Assembly: GCA_028065725.1 (NCBI GenBank)
Contig: JAPTVL010000270.1
Span: 1-55,028, forward strand
DNA: 55,028 nt
Direction: 5' to 3'
Origin: Betaproteobacteria bacterium
GTDB lineage: Bacteria > Pseudomonadota > Gammaproteobacteria > Burkholderiales > Rhodocyclaceae
The stretch's first letter is position 1, and each line of letters opens with the position of its first letter. Position numbers and translations under genes: made by a program. Below the pieces are notes generated by a model, which saw only the letters and a program-made list of their open reading frames with translations, was not told the DNA's origin and made no database searches. Positions 1 to 9,893 of this stretch are shown one piece after another.

Positions 1-96
1 GCTACACTTATCCACAGCCCCACCTATGACGGGCGGCTAAAGCCCCTGGGTAAAATTCAACGCGCACAGCTGGGTAGTTTTAAACGCGCGCCGACA
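1..96. mobile_element. Terminal fragment of an IS21-family-like insertion sequence
   Basis: Two similar units, CTGGGTAAAATTCAACGCGC at about 46-65 and CTGGGTAGTTTTAAACGCGC at about 70-89, sit side by side, and the segment ends in GCCGACA at 90-96. Repeated sub-terminal units and a CA-3' end are the style I know from IS21-family termini. TTATCCACAG at about 9-18 also fits the sequence after istB in such elements. Immediately after base 96 the sequence becomes a conserved alpha/beta hydrolase body with no start. No transposase is in the window. The family call is from memory; only the repeat structure and the junction are seen directly. Confidence 0.55.
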
Positions 97-904
97 GGCC
101 TGGCCCGACAGTTTTTGCCAGGCGCTGGTGGCGCGCGGCTACCGCGTGATCCGCTTCGACAACCGCGATTGCGGCCTCTCCGGCCGCGCGCCGGGAAAGA
201 AGCGCGCCAACCTGCTGCTGGCCATGGCCGCCTCGGCGCTGGGCCTGCCGGTGCGCACGCCCTACACGCTGGAAGACATGGCCGGCGATGCGGTCGGCCT
301 GATGGACCGACTTGGCATAGACCGCGCGCATATCGTCGGCGCCTCGATGGGCGGCATGATCGCCCAGGTGCTGGCGGCGAAGTTTCCGCAGCGCGTGCTG
401 AGCCTGACCTCGATCATGTCGTCGTCGGGCAACCGCAAGGTCTCGAAGCCGAGCAGGAAGGCGCGCAAGGTGCTGCTGTCACGGCCCGCCGATCCGAAGA
501 ATCCCGACTCGGTGATCGAGCACCTGGTCGAGATGTTCGGCGTGATCGGCAGTCCCGGCTATCCGTCCAGCCGCGAAGAACTGCGCAGCCGCATCGGCCA
601 CAGCGTGCGCCGCGCCTACGAGCCGGCCGGTACCGCGCGCCAGCTGCTGGCCATCATCGCCTCCGGCGACCGGCGCAAGCTGCTGCGCACGATATCCGTG
701 CCGACTCTGGTGCTCCACGGCGCCGACGACCCGCTGGTGCCGCTCGCCGCCGGTCGCGACACGGCGCAGAACATTCCGGGCGCAACATTGCAGGTGATCG
801 AGGGCATGGGCCACGACTTTCCCGAGGCCCTGATGCCGCGCCTGGCGCAGGCCATCGCCGATCATTGCGAACGCAGCGGAGCTGCGGCCGACGCCGTTGC
901 GTGA
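97..904 (+). pseudogene. Alpha/beta hydrolase, 5' end removed by an insertion element
   Basis: The frame reads AWPDSFCQAL, then VIRFDNRDCGLS, the nucleophile elbow GASMGG (about 110 codons from the junction), PTLVLHGADDPLVP with the acid residue, and GMGHDFP with the catalytic His near the C-terminus. This is a typical 280-300 aa alpha/beta hydrolase minus roughly its first 30-35 residues, including the oxyanion-hole HG or MG strand. The open frame continues back to base 41, but 1-96 looks like an IS end and not hydrolase. A GTG at 128 could start a 258 aa product, which would lack the first beta strands and probably be inactive. Substrate unknown. Confidence 0.75.
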
Positions 905-1116
905 GGTTCGCGCAGGCTCGGTGAAGCTTGCGGCCGCAGGCCGAGCCGGTCCGCACGGGCCGGCATGTCTTGCGCCATGACAGGGTTATTTGATATTCAT
1001 CAATACATCAGTCATCGAAAAGCGCATATTTATCCGGCATTCGAATCACCAAACCACGGATTTTCTTTATCAAGCCAAGTCGGCCGCCATCGGTCGACAC
1101 TTGCAAGGAGATTGCC

Positions 1117-1614
1117 ATGAACGAATCGACCAGAACAATCCTTGGTGCGACTGCTCTGGCGCTGGCAGGCGTTGTTTCCAGCGCAATGGCCCAGGCACCG
1201 CTAACGCAGAAGGCGGTTTGTGTTTTCGTCGGCGCGGGCGCTTTGGAGCCAATTGGCGACCGCGCAGGTCATGCATTGCGAGTTTCCCCTTACAGCTGTT
1301 TCGTCGAAAATGGGCCGATGGAGGGAGCCGTGATGACCGGTACCAACATTTTTGAATGGGATGGCGGTAAGGCCGTGATTTTGTCGGGAGATGGCGTGGG
1401 GCGCAAACCCGGATCGATAACATCCTTCAAGGTGACCGAAGGGGCAACGGCGTTGGCCATGGCTGATGGCAAAGTGACCGGGTTTACTGGGTCGGGCAAG
1501 GGAGTCGTAAATCTTGCATCGGGAAGTGCTGCCGCGCTGAAGGGGAAAACATACTCCTACACCGTTCGCTCCATAAGTCCCGTTCAGTTTGTCATAGAGA
1601 CCACATACGACTAG
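1117..1614 (+). CDS. Exported hypothetical protein
   Basis: A 165 aa protein. An AAGGAG ribosome site lies 7 bases before the ATG. The N-terminus has a charged start, a hydrophobic core (GATALALAGVV) and a signal peptidase site after SAMA-QA, so it is probably periplasmic or secreted. I recognise no domain; the mature part is rich in Gly, Ala and Val with several beta-like stretches and two cysteines (VCVF and YSCF), possibly a disulfide. Base composition is visibly more AT-rich than its neighbours, and so is the 130 bp upstream, which suggests recent acquisition. Monocistronic; the converging gene on the other strand ends 57 bp away. Confidence 0.7.
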   Translation: MNESTRTILGATALALAGVVSSAMAQAPLTQKAVCVFVGAGALEPIGDRAGHALRVSPYSCFVENGPMEGAVMTGTNIFEWDGGKAVILSGDGVGRKPGSITSFKVTEGATALAMADGKVTGFTGSGKGVVNLASGSAAALKGKTYSYTVRSISPVQFVIETTYD

Positions 1615-1635
1615 CTTCAGCGTCGCAGGGCAAGC

Positions 1636-1659
1636 CGGCGTCCCGCCAACGCCGACTTT
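1636..1659 (+). repeat. Dispersed 24-bp repeat, copy 1 (intergenic)
   Basis: Matches the family consensus CGCCGTNNCGCC followed by RGCGCCGACTYY with 2 mismatches. Arms GGCGT and ACGCC can pair around 7 bases. Confidence 0.65.
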
Positions 1660-1671
1660 CCTGGCACGGCG

Positions 1672-2654
1672 CTAGCGGCCGCAAAGCGAAGCATCCGGCC
1701 TGTCAAGCCGGATGCCGCATGCCTCCAGCCCGGCGCTGATCTCCGGCGCACGGCGCGCCTCGCGAATCGCGCGAAACACGGCGCCAGCCTGCGGGTAGCT
1801 GCGCTGCATCATGCCCAGCCACTGCTTGAGTCGGCCGGGGGATTGCAGCGGCGTGACCTTGGCCTGCACCCGCATCCAGAATTCGGTGATCATCGCCTTG
1901 AGTTCTTCCCAATCGGCTTCGGTCGCGGATTCCTCGCCGCCGTCGCGGATGCGCCGCGCCAGCAGCGGGTCGGCCACGGCGCCGCGACCGAGCATGACGT
2001 TGGCACAACCGGTGGCAGCGCAGATCCTGCGGTAGTCGGCGACGGTCCACACCTCGCCGTTGGCGATGATGGGCAGCCTGAGCGCCTCGCGGATGCGCGC
2101 GATCCATTCCCAGCGCGCCAGCGGCCGGTAGCCGTCGGCCTTGGTGCGGGCATGCACACCAGTTCCTGCACGCCGCCGGCTTCGAGTGCCAGCGCGCAGT
2201 CCAGCGTACGGCCGGTGTCCTCGATGCCGAGGCGCATCTTGGCGGTGACCGGTATTGAAGTTGGCACGGCCGCGCGCACGGCGCTGGCGATGCGTTGCAG
2301 CAACTCGGGTTCGTCGAGCAGGGCCGCGCCGCCGCGATTGCGATTCACCAGCGGCGTCGGGCAGCCGAAATTCAGGTCGATGCCGTAGGGATTGAGCAGC
2401 GCCACATGGGCGGCGTTCGCCGCCAGCATGGCCGGGTCGGAGCCGAGCAACTGGACGCGCACCGGGGTGCCGCTGGCGGTGCGCGCGCCGTGCTTGAGTT
2501 CCGGACTGAGGCGCGTGTAGCAGGAGTGCGGCAGCAGCGTGGTGGTGACGCGAACGAACTCGGTGACGCACCAGTCGTAGCCGCCCGCCGAGGTCAGCAC
2601 TGCGCGCAGTACGTCGTCGGCGAGGCCTTCCATCGGGGCGAGGACGAGTTTCAT
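1672..2654 (-). pseudogene. dusC: tRNA-dihydrouridine(16) synthase, DusC-like, with a frameshift
   Basis: DusC reduces a uridine in the tRNA D-loop using FMN and NADPH. The first frame starts MKLVLAPMEGLADDVLR and carries the catalytic-cysteine region LNFGCPTPLVNRNRGGAALL (about residue 100). It runs to GGVQELV and then loses homology. The next frame resumes with HARTKADGYRP and continues to the normal C-terminus (GEVWTVADYRR, NVMLGRGA). One missing G in a GTGGTG context near 2155-2160 would restore QELVVHARTKADGY, giving about 327 aa, close to the family's usual size of about 315. All other motifs are intact, so this is either a very recent mutation or a sequencing/assembly error. Confidence 0.85.
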
Positions 2655-2723
2655 CGCCGTGTCGCCATCCGCAGCGGCGAGGAGAGCGTATTTTGCTCGA
2701 CCGCCTTGCTGCGCAGGAGTTTC

Positions 2724-2738
2724 ATCAGCGCCGACTTT
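2724..2738 (+). repeat. Dispersed repeat, degenerate copy 2 (3' half)
   Basis: Only the 3' half AGCGCCGACTTT is well kept; it abuts the stop codon of rlhA. Confidence 0.4.
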
Positions 2739-4699
2739 CAGGCTGCCTTGATGGCTATCGTGCGCGACTTCTTAGCCTTGCCGACGACGTGCATTTCGCA
2801 TTTCTTGCAGTCGAAGCGCAGGGTCAGTCTTTCCTTGCCGTTGACCAGGGTCATCGGCTCGGCATTCACCCCCGTGACCCAGCCCTTGGCTTCCTTCGGA
2901 CAGAGGCTGTGGCTGTAGCGCAGGCAATGCTTGGTGATCATCAGCGAGACCTCGCCGGGCGTGGTGTCGGCCTCGTAGGCGTCGGCGATCAGCGCCACGC
3001 CGTGGCGTTTGTAGAAGGCGCGGGCCCGGCTGTTGAGTACGTTGGCGAGATAACTCAGCTCGCGCTCGGGGTAGGTTGCCGGTGGCGCCACCGGCGCGGC
3101 GCGCATCAGGCGCGGCCTTGCGGTTTCGCGCGCGGCGATGAGGTGTTCGACGGCATCGCGGCGCAGTGCATTGATCGCGGCGGCAGGCAGGAACCAGGCC
3201 TCGCCGAGCACGATCCGGACGTCGGTGGCCTTGAAGTCGGTGGCGCCGAGCTTGCCCAGGCTTTCGGCGATGGCGACCAGCGCGCGCTCCGGGTTCTTCG
3301 CCGGCTCCCTGGCATGCGCGATGGCGGCGCGGCCTTCGATGCCGTCTTCGTCCTGCAGCGTCAGGGCGAAGCCGTCGGCGGTTTCGCCGAGTTCAACGGT
3401 GACGCCGATGCGGCGCTCGGCGGATGGCTTTTCCAGCAGGCGCTCGAAAGCCTGGTCGCGGTTGCGGTGGATCTCGGTGCCTACTTTGAAACCTTCGGGA
3501 TCGTCGGGCATCTCGTTGGGGAACAGGCGCTTGCCCTGCGCCACGTTGATGCGCAGGCCGGCGAGCTTTTTGCCGCGTGAGAGGTAGCTGATGCCGTCGC
3601 CGTTGGCGAAGTGCTCTTCGCTATCGACCTCGAACCAGTCGGGGCCGAGACGCGTCACCGTACCACTCGCCGCGCCGGCAAAATTTGGCGTGTCGAAGGC
3701 GGCGATGTCGGCGTTGCGGCCATTGACGAAGTAGTCGGTGGCGCCGCGGTTGAAAGTCTTCTCCGGGCGCGGCGTGAAGCTGTAGCTGCAATGGCCGGAC
3801 GAAGCGCGCGAATACCGGTCCGGCGCGTCCTCGATGATGCGGTCGAGCAACTGCCGGTAATGCGCGGTGGTGTTCTTGACGTAGGCGACGTCCTTCAGCC
3901 GCCCCTCGATCTTGAACGAACGGATGCCGGCGTCGACCAGCGCGCGCAGGTTGGCGCTCTGGTCGTTGTCCTTCATCGACAGCAGGTGCTTGTCGAAGGC
4001 CACGATGCGGCCCTGTTTGTCTTCCAGGTTGTAGGGCAGGCGGCAGGCCTGCGAACATTCGCCGCGATTGGCGCTGCGTCCGGTGTGGGCGTGGCTGATG
4101 TAGCACTGGCCGGAGAAGGCCACGCAGAGCGCGCCGTGGATGAAGAATTCGAGGATGGGCGCTGCGCTCGCCGTGTCACCAGCGCCGACTCTTGCCCGGA
4201 TCGCGCGGATCTCCGGCAGCGACAGTTCTCTTGCCAGCACCATTTGCGAAAAGCCGACGTCGGCGAGGAACTTCGCCCGCTCCGGCGTGCGGATGTCGGT
4301 CTGGGTCGAGGCATGCAACTGGAGCGGCGGCAGATCGGTTTCCAGCAGGCCCAGGTCCTGCACGATCAGGGCGTCGGCGCCGGCCGCGTACATCTGCCAG
4401 GCCAGGCGGCGCGCATCCTCGATCTCGTCGTCGCGCAGGATGGTGTTCAGCGTGATGAAAATCTTCGCGTGGAAGCGGTGGGCAAAGGCCGCCAGGCGCT
4501 CGATGTCCTGCACCGAGTTGCCGGCGCCGTAGCGTGCGCCGAAGGACGGCCCGCCGATATACACCGCGTCGGCGCCATGCCGGATCGCCTCGATGCCGAT
4601 CTCGGCATTTTTGGCGGGGGCGAGCAGTTCGAGAGCGGAGGCGGTCGGGTTCACGGTTTTCGGGGCGGGCACGGGGCGCGGGGAGGGCAGGCGGCGCAT
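2738..4699 (-). CDS. rlhA: 23S rRNA 5-hydroxycytidine synthase, peptidase U32 family (RlhA-like)
   Basis: A 653 aa protein, the same length as E. coli RlhA, which is needed for hydroxylation of C2501 in 23S rRNA. The N-terminal U32 barrel starts LELLAPAKNAE. It carries HGADAVYIGG and a four-cysteine cluster (CVAFSGQC then GECSQAC, about residues 205-235) expected to hold an iron-sulfur cluster. The C-terminal part ends with KHCLRYSHSLCPKE and RFDCKKCEMHV, as in long U32 proteins. The ATG at 4699 is chosen because the longer frame upstream would overlap the lipoprotein gene on the other strand. Between IRAR and ILEFFIHGAL an extra VGAGDTASAAP segment coincides with a dispersed repeat copy. Confidence 0.85.
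   Translation of the reverse strand: MRRLPSPRPVPAPKTVNPTASALELLAPAKNAEIGIEAIRHGADAVYIGGPSFGARYGAGNSVQDIERLAAFAHRFHAKIFITLNTILRDDEIEDARRLAWQMYAAGADALIVQDLGLLETDLPPLQLHASTQTDIRTPERAKFLADVGFSQMVLARELSLPEIRAIRARVGAGDTASAAPILEFFIHGALCVAFSGQCYISHAHTGRSANRGECSQACRLPYNLEDKQGRIVAFDKHLLSMKDNDQSANLRALVDAGIRSFKIEGRLKDVAYVKNTTAHYRQLLDRIIEDAPDRYSRASSGHCSYSFTPRPEKTFNRGATDYFVNGRNADIAAFDTPNFAGAASGTVTRLGPDWFEVDSEEHFANGDGISYLSRGKKLAGLRINVAQGKRLFPNEMPDDPEGFKVGTEIHRNRDQAFERLLEKPSAERRIGVTVELGETADGFALTLQDEDGIEGRAAIAHAREPAKNPERALVAIAESLGKLGATDFKATDVRIVLGEAWFLPAAAINALRRDAVEHLIAARETARPRLMRAAPVAPPATYPERELSYLANVLNSRARAFYKRHGVALIADAYEADTTPGEVSLMITKHCLRYSHSLCPKEAKGWVTGVNAEPMTLVNGKERLTLRFDCKKCEMHVVGKAKKSRTIAIKAA
4169..4192 (+). 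repeat. Dispersed 24-bp repeat, copy 3 (inside rlhA)
   Basis: Reads CGCCGTGTCACC then AGCGCCGACTCT. On the coding strand it encodes RVGAGDTA, an apparent in-frame insertion in the U32 barrel. Confidence 0.65.
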
Positions 4700-4805
4700 T
4701 GTAGACCTTTCACCCGGAACGCGCGCCAGGCGCCGGCCGGTCGCAAATCGACGGCAGTGGCCTATGATTGGAATATTCAGTTCGATTGGGTCCAACTCGC
4801 CCGCA

Positions 4806-5309
4806 ATGAATTCCTCTCGCCAGCTTTGGCTGGTCACGCTCCTGGCCCTGATACTGCAGGCTTGCGCCGGCACGCCGGTCGAACCGCCGAAGATCGAGCG
4901 CATCAGCGCCGAGCAGTTGGAGGCGCGCCTGCCGCAGCCGGCCGCCGTGCTGCCGCTGGAACAGATCGTACTGCTGGCGCGCCAGGGCTTCGCCGCCGAG
5001 GACCTGATCGCCCGCATCATCGCCTCGGGTTCGCGCTACCGCCTTTCGGCCAGCCAGATCGCCGAGCTGGCCAAGCAGGGCGTGCCGCTGGCGGTGCTCG
5101 ATCACATGGTTGCCGCCGAACGCCGGCAGATCTTCGACGACATGGCCGCCGACGCCAACAATCGCGACCAGGCCTGCCGCGAACGCATCAACCAGGAAAT
5201 CAGCTGGTGCCGCAACCAGATGACCGGCCCGATGTTCATGCCCGGGCCCTATCCGATGTTCAACTGCTTCCCGCTGACCCCGGGCTCGCCGTTCTGGCGC
5301 TGCCTGTGA
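4806..5309 (+). CDS. Putative lipoprotein
   Basis: A 167 aa protein. The ATG at 4806 gives a clean lipoprotein signal, MNSSRQLWLVTLLAL followed by the lipobox LQAC (Cys at about residue 21), so it is expected to be lipid-anchored in the envelope. The mature region has a short helical segment with repeated FAAEDLIARI / LSASQIAEL / VPLAVLDHMV units, like small helical domains in other proteobacterial lipoproteins, then a Cys/Pro/Met-rich C-terminus (SWCRNQMTGPMFMPGPYPMF). The longer upstream frame has no signal and overlaps the start of rlhA. It is followed 41 bp later by a second exported protein, probably in the same operon. Function unknown. Confidence 0.7.
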   Translation: MNSSRQLWLVTLLALILQACAGTPVEPPKIERISAEQLEARLPQPAAVLPLEQIVLLARQGFAAEDLIARIIASGSRYRLSASQIAELAKQGVPLAVLDHMVAAERRQIFDDMAADANNRDQACRERINQEISWCRNQMTGPMFMPGPYPMFNCFPLTPGSPFWRCL

Positions 5310-5350
5310 GGCCCGCTTCGCCGAATACTTCAACGTTCCTGGATTCGACC

Positions 5351-5716
5351 ATGACCCGATTGCTTTCCCTGCTTGCCCTCTGTTTCGCGACTTCCGCGCT
5401 GGCCGCGCCGCCGCCCGGCCATCCCTCGCCGGCCCAGGCCGCCGACCTGCTGATGCCGGACAAGCCGCCGGCGCCCGCCGAACTGCCGAACCAGGGCAAG
5501 GTGCTGTCCAGCATCGACGCCAACGACTTCACCTACATCGAGGTCGAGCGCGCCGGTGTCGTCGAGTGGATCGCCGCGTCGAGAATGGCGCTCAGGCCGG
5601 GCAGCACGATCCGCTACGAGGACGGCTCGGTGATGCACAACTTCTACAGCAAGCTGCTCAAGCGCACCTTCCCCAGCGTGATGTTCGTCGGCCACGTGGC
5701 GGTGATGGACAAGTAG
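5351..5716 (+). CDS. Periplasmic NrfJ-like small protein
   Basis: A 121 aa exported protein with a signal peptide cleaved near SALA-AP. The mature part contains GKVLSSIDANDFTYIEVE and VEWIAASRMALRPGSTIRY. This pattern of a short OB-like beta domain is known from proteins annotated NrfJ-related (GxVLExxxVxxYTYLxV..WxAA). It ends HNFYSKLLKRTFPSVMFVGHVAV, like the family's FxSxxLxRxFxxIxFV tail. Role unclear; members are often found beside c-type cytochrome or metal-binding genes. It follows the lipoprotein gene by 41 bp and is probably co-transcribed. Confidence 0.6.
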   Translation: MTRLLSLLALCFATSALAAPPPGHPSPAQAADLLMPDKPPAPAELPNQGKVLSSIDANDFTYIEVERAGVVEWIAASRMALRPGSTIRYEDGSVMHNFYSKLLKRTFPSVMFVGHVAVMDK

Positions 5717-5721
5717 GGCGG

Positions 5722-6105
5722 CTAGAAGCCCTGGATGCCGAACAGTCCATCCAGCCACCTGATCAGCGCTACGGCCAGCAACAGCCACAGCAATACGATC
5801 GCCGTCGCTGCCGCATAGCTCACCGGCCGGCCTGCGGCATGCGCGGCTTGCTGCCGTGCGGATTCGATCACCTCCGGCGGCGTCAGGCGCACCACCAGCG
5901 CCAGACCGAGCGGCACCAGCAGCAGGTCGTCGAGATAGCCGATCAGCGGGATGAAGTCGGGAATCAGGTCGATCGGACTCAGCGCATACGCCGCGACGAA
6001 CAAGGCGAGCAGGCGCACCGGCCAGGGCGTGCGCGGATCGCGCGCGGCGAAATAGACGGTCAGCGTCTGCTGTTTGATCTGCTGCGCCCAGTGTTTGAGA
6101 GTCAT
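5722..6105 (-). CDS. YkvA/DUF1232 family membrane protein
   Basis: A 127 aa protein from the ATG at 6105 (MTLKHWAQQ). The family core [27 protein letters not shown] is present at about residues 35-65; its [11 protein letters not shown] motif is diagnostic of DUF1232. Two hydrophobic segments, around the core and at [14 protein letters not shown], suggest an inner-membrane protein. A frame 30 bases longer exists but adds a poor start. The family's function is unknown. It is transcribed divergently from the Rieske protein gene, with 73 bp between the starts, and it converges with the NrfJ-like gene. Confidence 0.75.
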   Translation of the reverse strand: MTLKHWAQQIKQQTLTVYFAARDPRTPWPVRLLALFVAAYALSPIDLIPDFIPLIGYLDDLLLVPLGLALVVRLTPPEVIESARQQAAHAAGRPVSYAAATAIVLLWLLLAVALIRWLDGLFGIQGF

Positions 6106-6178
6106 GGTGCTTGGCTTCCGACAGGCCCGATACAACGAGGTATGCTTTGCGCAAGTCTATTCTCTTGAGTCGCGCTTC

Positions 6179-6703
6179 ATGAGCAAGCATCGCATGGCCG
6201 GCATCGACCGCCGCCGCCTTTATCTGGCGGGCGGCCTCTGCGCGCTGGGTGTTGGTCTGGGCGTGGCGCGCCATGTCGTGACGCGGCCGCAGCCGCCGGC
6301 GGGGCATCCCCTGCCCGTCGATATCGGCAACCTGGCGCCAGGCAAACTGCTGACCGTGGATTGGCATGGCCGCTCGGTCTGGCTCCTGCGCCGCAGCGCT
6401 GACCAGATTGCAGGCTTGGCCGGCTACGAGAGCGAACTGATCGATCCGCTGTCGGCGCATTCGCTGCAGCCGCCGGCCTGCCGCAATGCCCATCGTTCGC
6501 TGCGTCCCGAACTGTTCGTCGCCATCGGCCAATGCACGCACCAGGGTTGCCCGCCGGCTATGCGCAGCGGCGCCGGCGGTCGCAGCGAATTCCTCTGCCC
6601 CTGCCACACCTCGAAGTTCGACCTGGCCGGCCGCGTGTTTCGCCTGGGACCGGCGCCGGCCAATCTGGTCATCCCCGATTATCGGTTCGACGGCGACAGC
6701 TAG
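6179..6703 (+). CDS. Stand-alone Rieske [2Fe-2S] protein, PetA-like
   Basis: A 174 aa protein. An N-terminal hydrophobic anchor with preceding arginines (DRRRLYLAGGLCALGVGLGVA) looks like a retained Tat-type signal, placing the domain in the periplasm. The Rieske motifs are C119-T-H121-Q-G-C124 and C140-P-C142-H143, giving two Cys and two His ligands plus the structural disulfide pair. The second motif reads CPCHTSKFD and not the usual CPCHGSxFD. The domain is otherwise that of the bc1 complex iron-sulfur subunit, ending LVIPDYRF, but there is no cytochrome b or c1 gene nearby. The partner is therefore unknown; an alternative quinol or cytochrome oxidoreductase role is possible. Confidence 0.8.
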   Translation: MSKHRMAGIDRRRLYLAGGLCALGVGLGVARHVVTRPQPPAGHPLPVDIGNLAPGKLLTVDWHGRSVWLLRRSADQIAGLAGYESELIDPLSAHSLQPPACRNAHRSLRPELFVAIGQCTHQGCPPAMRSGAGGRSEFLCPCHTSKFDLAGRVFRLGPAPANLVIPDYRFDGDS

Positions 6704-6754
6704 GCGGCTCTGCTAATCTTGAAAGTTCTTGTTAAACCCGCTCAAGGAGCCATC

Positions 6755-7312
6755 GTGATTCGTTCCAGTCTTTTATTCGCCGCCGGGCTGGCCCTGGCCG
6801 GCAGTGCGCATGCCGACGCCTTCAAGCTTTCCAGCGCCGACATCAAGGCCAATGCGACGATTGCCGAGGAGCAGGTATTCGCCGGTTTCGGCTGTAGCGG
6901 CAAGAACGTTTCGCCGGCGCTGAAGTGGTCGGGTGCGCCCAGGGACACCAAGAGCTTTGCCCTGCTGGTGCACGACCCCGATGCACCGACCGGCGGCGCC
7001 GGCTGGTGGCACTGGGTGGTGGCCAACATTCCGGCGGATGCGGCGGAACTGCCCAAGGGCGCCGGCAATCCCGGCGGACCGCTGCCCAGGGGCGCAACGC
7101 AGATCAATACCGATTTCGGCGGCCCCGGCTGGGGCGGACCCTGCCCGCCGGTCGGCGACAAGCCGCATCGCTACCACTTCACGCTGCATGCACTGAAGGT
7201 GGACAAGCTCGATCTGCCGGCGGGAGCGTCGGCCTCGCTGGCCGGCTTCATGATCAATGCCAATTCCATCGGCAAGGCGACGCTGACCGGCAAGTACGGC
7301 CGCAAGAAGTAG
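6755..7312 (+). CDS. YbhB/YbcL family PEBP-like protein, exported
   Basis: A 185 aa protein. The GTG at 6755 is chosen because AAGGAG lies 6 bases upstream and it gives a signal peptide (VIRSSLLFAAGLALAGSAHA-DA). The phosphatidylethanolamine-binding-protein fold is recognised from NVSPALKWSGAP, FALLVHDPDAP, WWHWVVANIP and the loop GPCPPVGDKPHRYHFTLHAL. The bacterial members (E. coli YbhB/YbcL) have no firmly known ligand. It lies downstream of the Rieske gene with a 51 bp gap, so co-transcription is possible but not shown. Confidence 0.85.
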   Translation: MIRSSLLFAAGLALAGSAHADAFKLSSADIKANATIAEEQVFAGFGCSGKNVSPALKWSGAPRDTKSFALLVHDPDAPTGGAGWWHWVVANIPADAAELPKGAGNPGGPLPRGATQINTDFGGPGWGGPCPPVGDKPHRYHFTLHALKVDKLDLPAGASASLAGFMINANSIGKATLTGKYGRKK

Positions 7313-7352
7313 GCGTTGCCAGGGCAGGCGCAACGTCTGCCGACCTTGCGCC

Positions 7353-8198
7353 CTAGCGGTCGGCTCGCTTTTCGAGAATCACCAGCGCGATGCCGCCGAG
7401 GATGGCCATCGACGCCAGCGCCAGGCGCAGCGTGATCGCTTCGCCGAGGAACAGGATGCCGCCCAGCGCGGCAATCACCGGCACGCTGAGCTGCACGGTG
7501 GCCGCCGTGGTGGCCTTGATCGCGGGCAGGGCGGTGTACCAGATGGCATAACCCAGGCCCGAGGCCAGCGCCCCCGAAGCCACCGCGTAGAGCAGGCCGG
7601 CGCCGTCGACGGAAGCCTTGCCCAGCATCAGGATGCTCAGCGCCGCGGCAATCGGCACGGCACGCAGGAAGTTTCCCGCCGTGACCCGGGTGGCGTCGCC
7701 GGCGCCGCGGCCGCGCAGCGAATAAATGCCCCAGGCCGCGCCGGCGCCCAGCATCAGGGCCGATCCGAACAGCGGCGGCGCCGACAGGCCGGGCAGCAGC
7801 AGGCCCACCAGGCCGCCGAGCGCCAGCACCAGGCCGACGGTCTGCGGCCGGCGCAGGCGCTCGCCGCGCCACAGGCCATGGCCGATCATGGTCGCCTGCA
7901 CCGCGCCGAACAGCAACAGTGCGCCGGTTGCCGCGGGCAGGCTGATGTAGGCGAAGGAAAATCCGGCGGCATAGGCGAACAGTGTCAGCGCCGACAGCCA
8001 GTTGCCGGCGCCGCTGCGTGCGCCGCCCCGCAGCCGCACCACCAGCCACAGCATCACCGCGCCGGAAAGCAGGCGCAGCGTGGTGAAGCTGGCAGCATCG
8101 ATCGCGGTATCCTTCAGCGCGATCCGGCACAGCAGGGAATTGCCGGCAAAGGCAATCATGGCCAGTGCGATCAGCGCAACGACGCGCAGGCGGGACAT
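7353..8198 (-). CDS. EamA-family (DMT) transporter
   Basis: A 281 aa protein from the ATG at 8198. About ten hydrophobic segments are arranged as two EamA repeats: the first from VVALIALAMIAFAGNSLLCRIAL, the second from LMLGAGAAWGIYSLRGR to LASMAILGGIALVIL. Family proteins export or import small metabolites such as amino acids or nucleosides; the substrate cannot be told here. It follows ettA's stop codon region closely on the same strand (7 bp), so it is likely distal... the order of transcription is ettA at higher coordinates, then this gene. Confidence 0.8.
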   Translation of the reverse strand: MSRLRVVALIALAMIAFAGNSLLCRIALKDTAIDAASFTTLRLLSGAVMLWLVVRLRGGARSGAGNWLSALTLFAYAAGFSFAYISLPAATGALLLFGAVQATMIGHGLWRGERLRRPQTVGLVLALGGLVGLLLPGLSAPPLFGSALMLGAGAAWGIYSLRGRGAGDATRVTAGNFLRAVPIAAALSILMLGKASVDGAGLLYAVASGALASGLGYAIWYTALPAIKATTAATVQLSVPVIAALGGILFLGEAITLRLALASMAILGGIALVILEKRADR

Positions 8199-8205
8199 GA
8201 TCGCG

Positions 8206-9870
<1,665 letters not shown>

Positions 9871-9893
9871 GGTGCTTTTCTGTAGTTGATGGA

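Noticed and set aside
9..18. DnaA-box-like TTATCCACAG as a sign of a replication origin
   Set aside because: A single box with no cluster or dnaA/parAB genes, and it fits the end region of an IS21-type element.
2140..2175. Programmed frameshift in dusC
   Set aside because: No slippery heptamer or downstream structure is evident; a one-base deletion in GTGGTG explains it.
4700..5020. 107-codon N-terminal extension of rlhA
   Set aside because: It overlaps the lipoprotein gene on the other strand, and the 653 aa form matches the known RlhA length.
3611..5716. 701-codon open frame on the plus strand
   Set aside because: Its first two thirds are antisense to rlhA with a low-complexity, Arg/Val/Gly-rich shadow translation; only the last 121 codons (from 5351) form a real exported protein.
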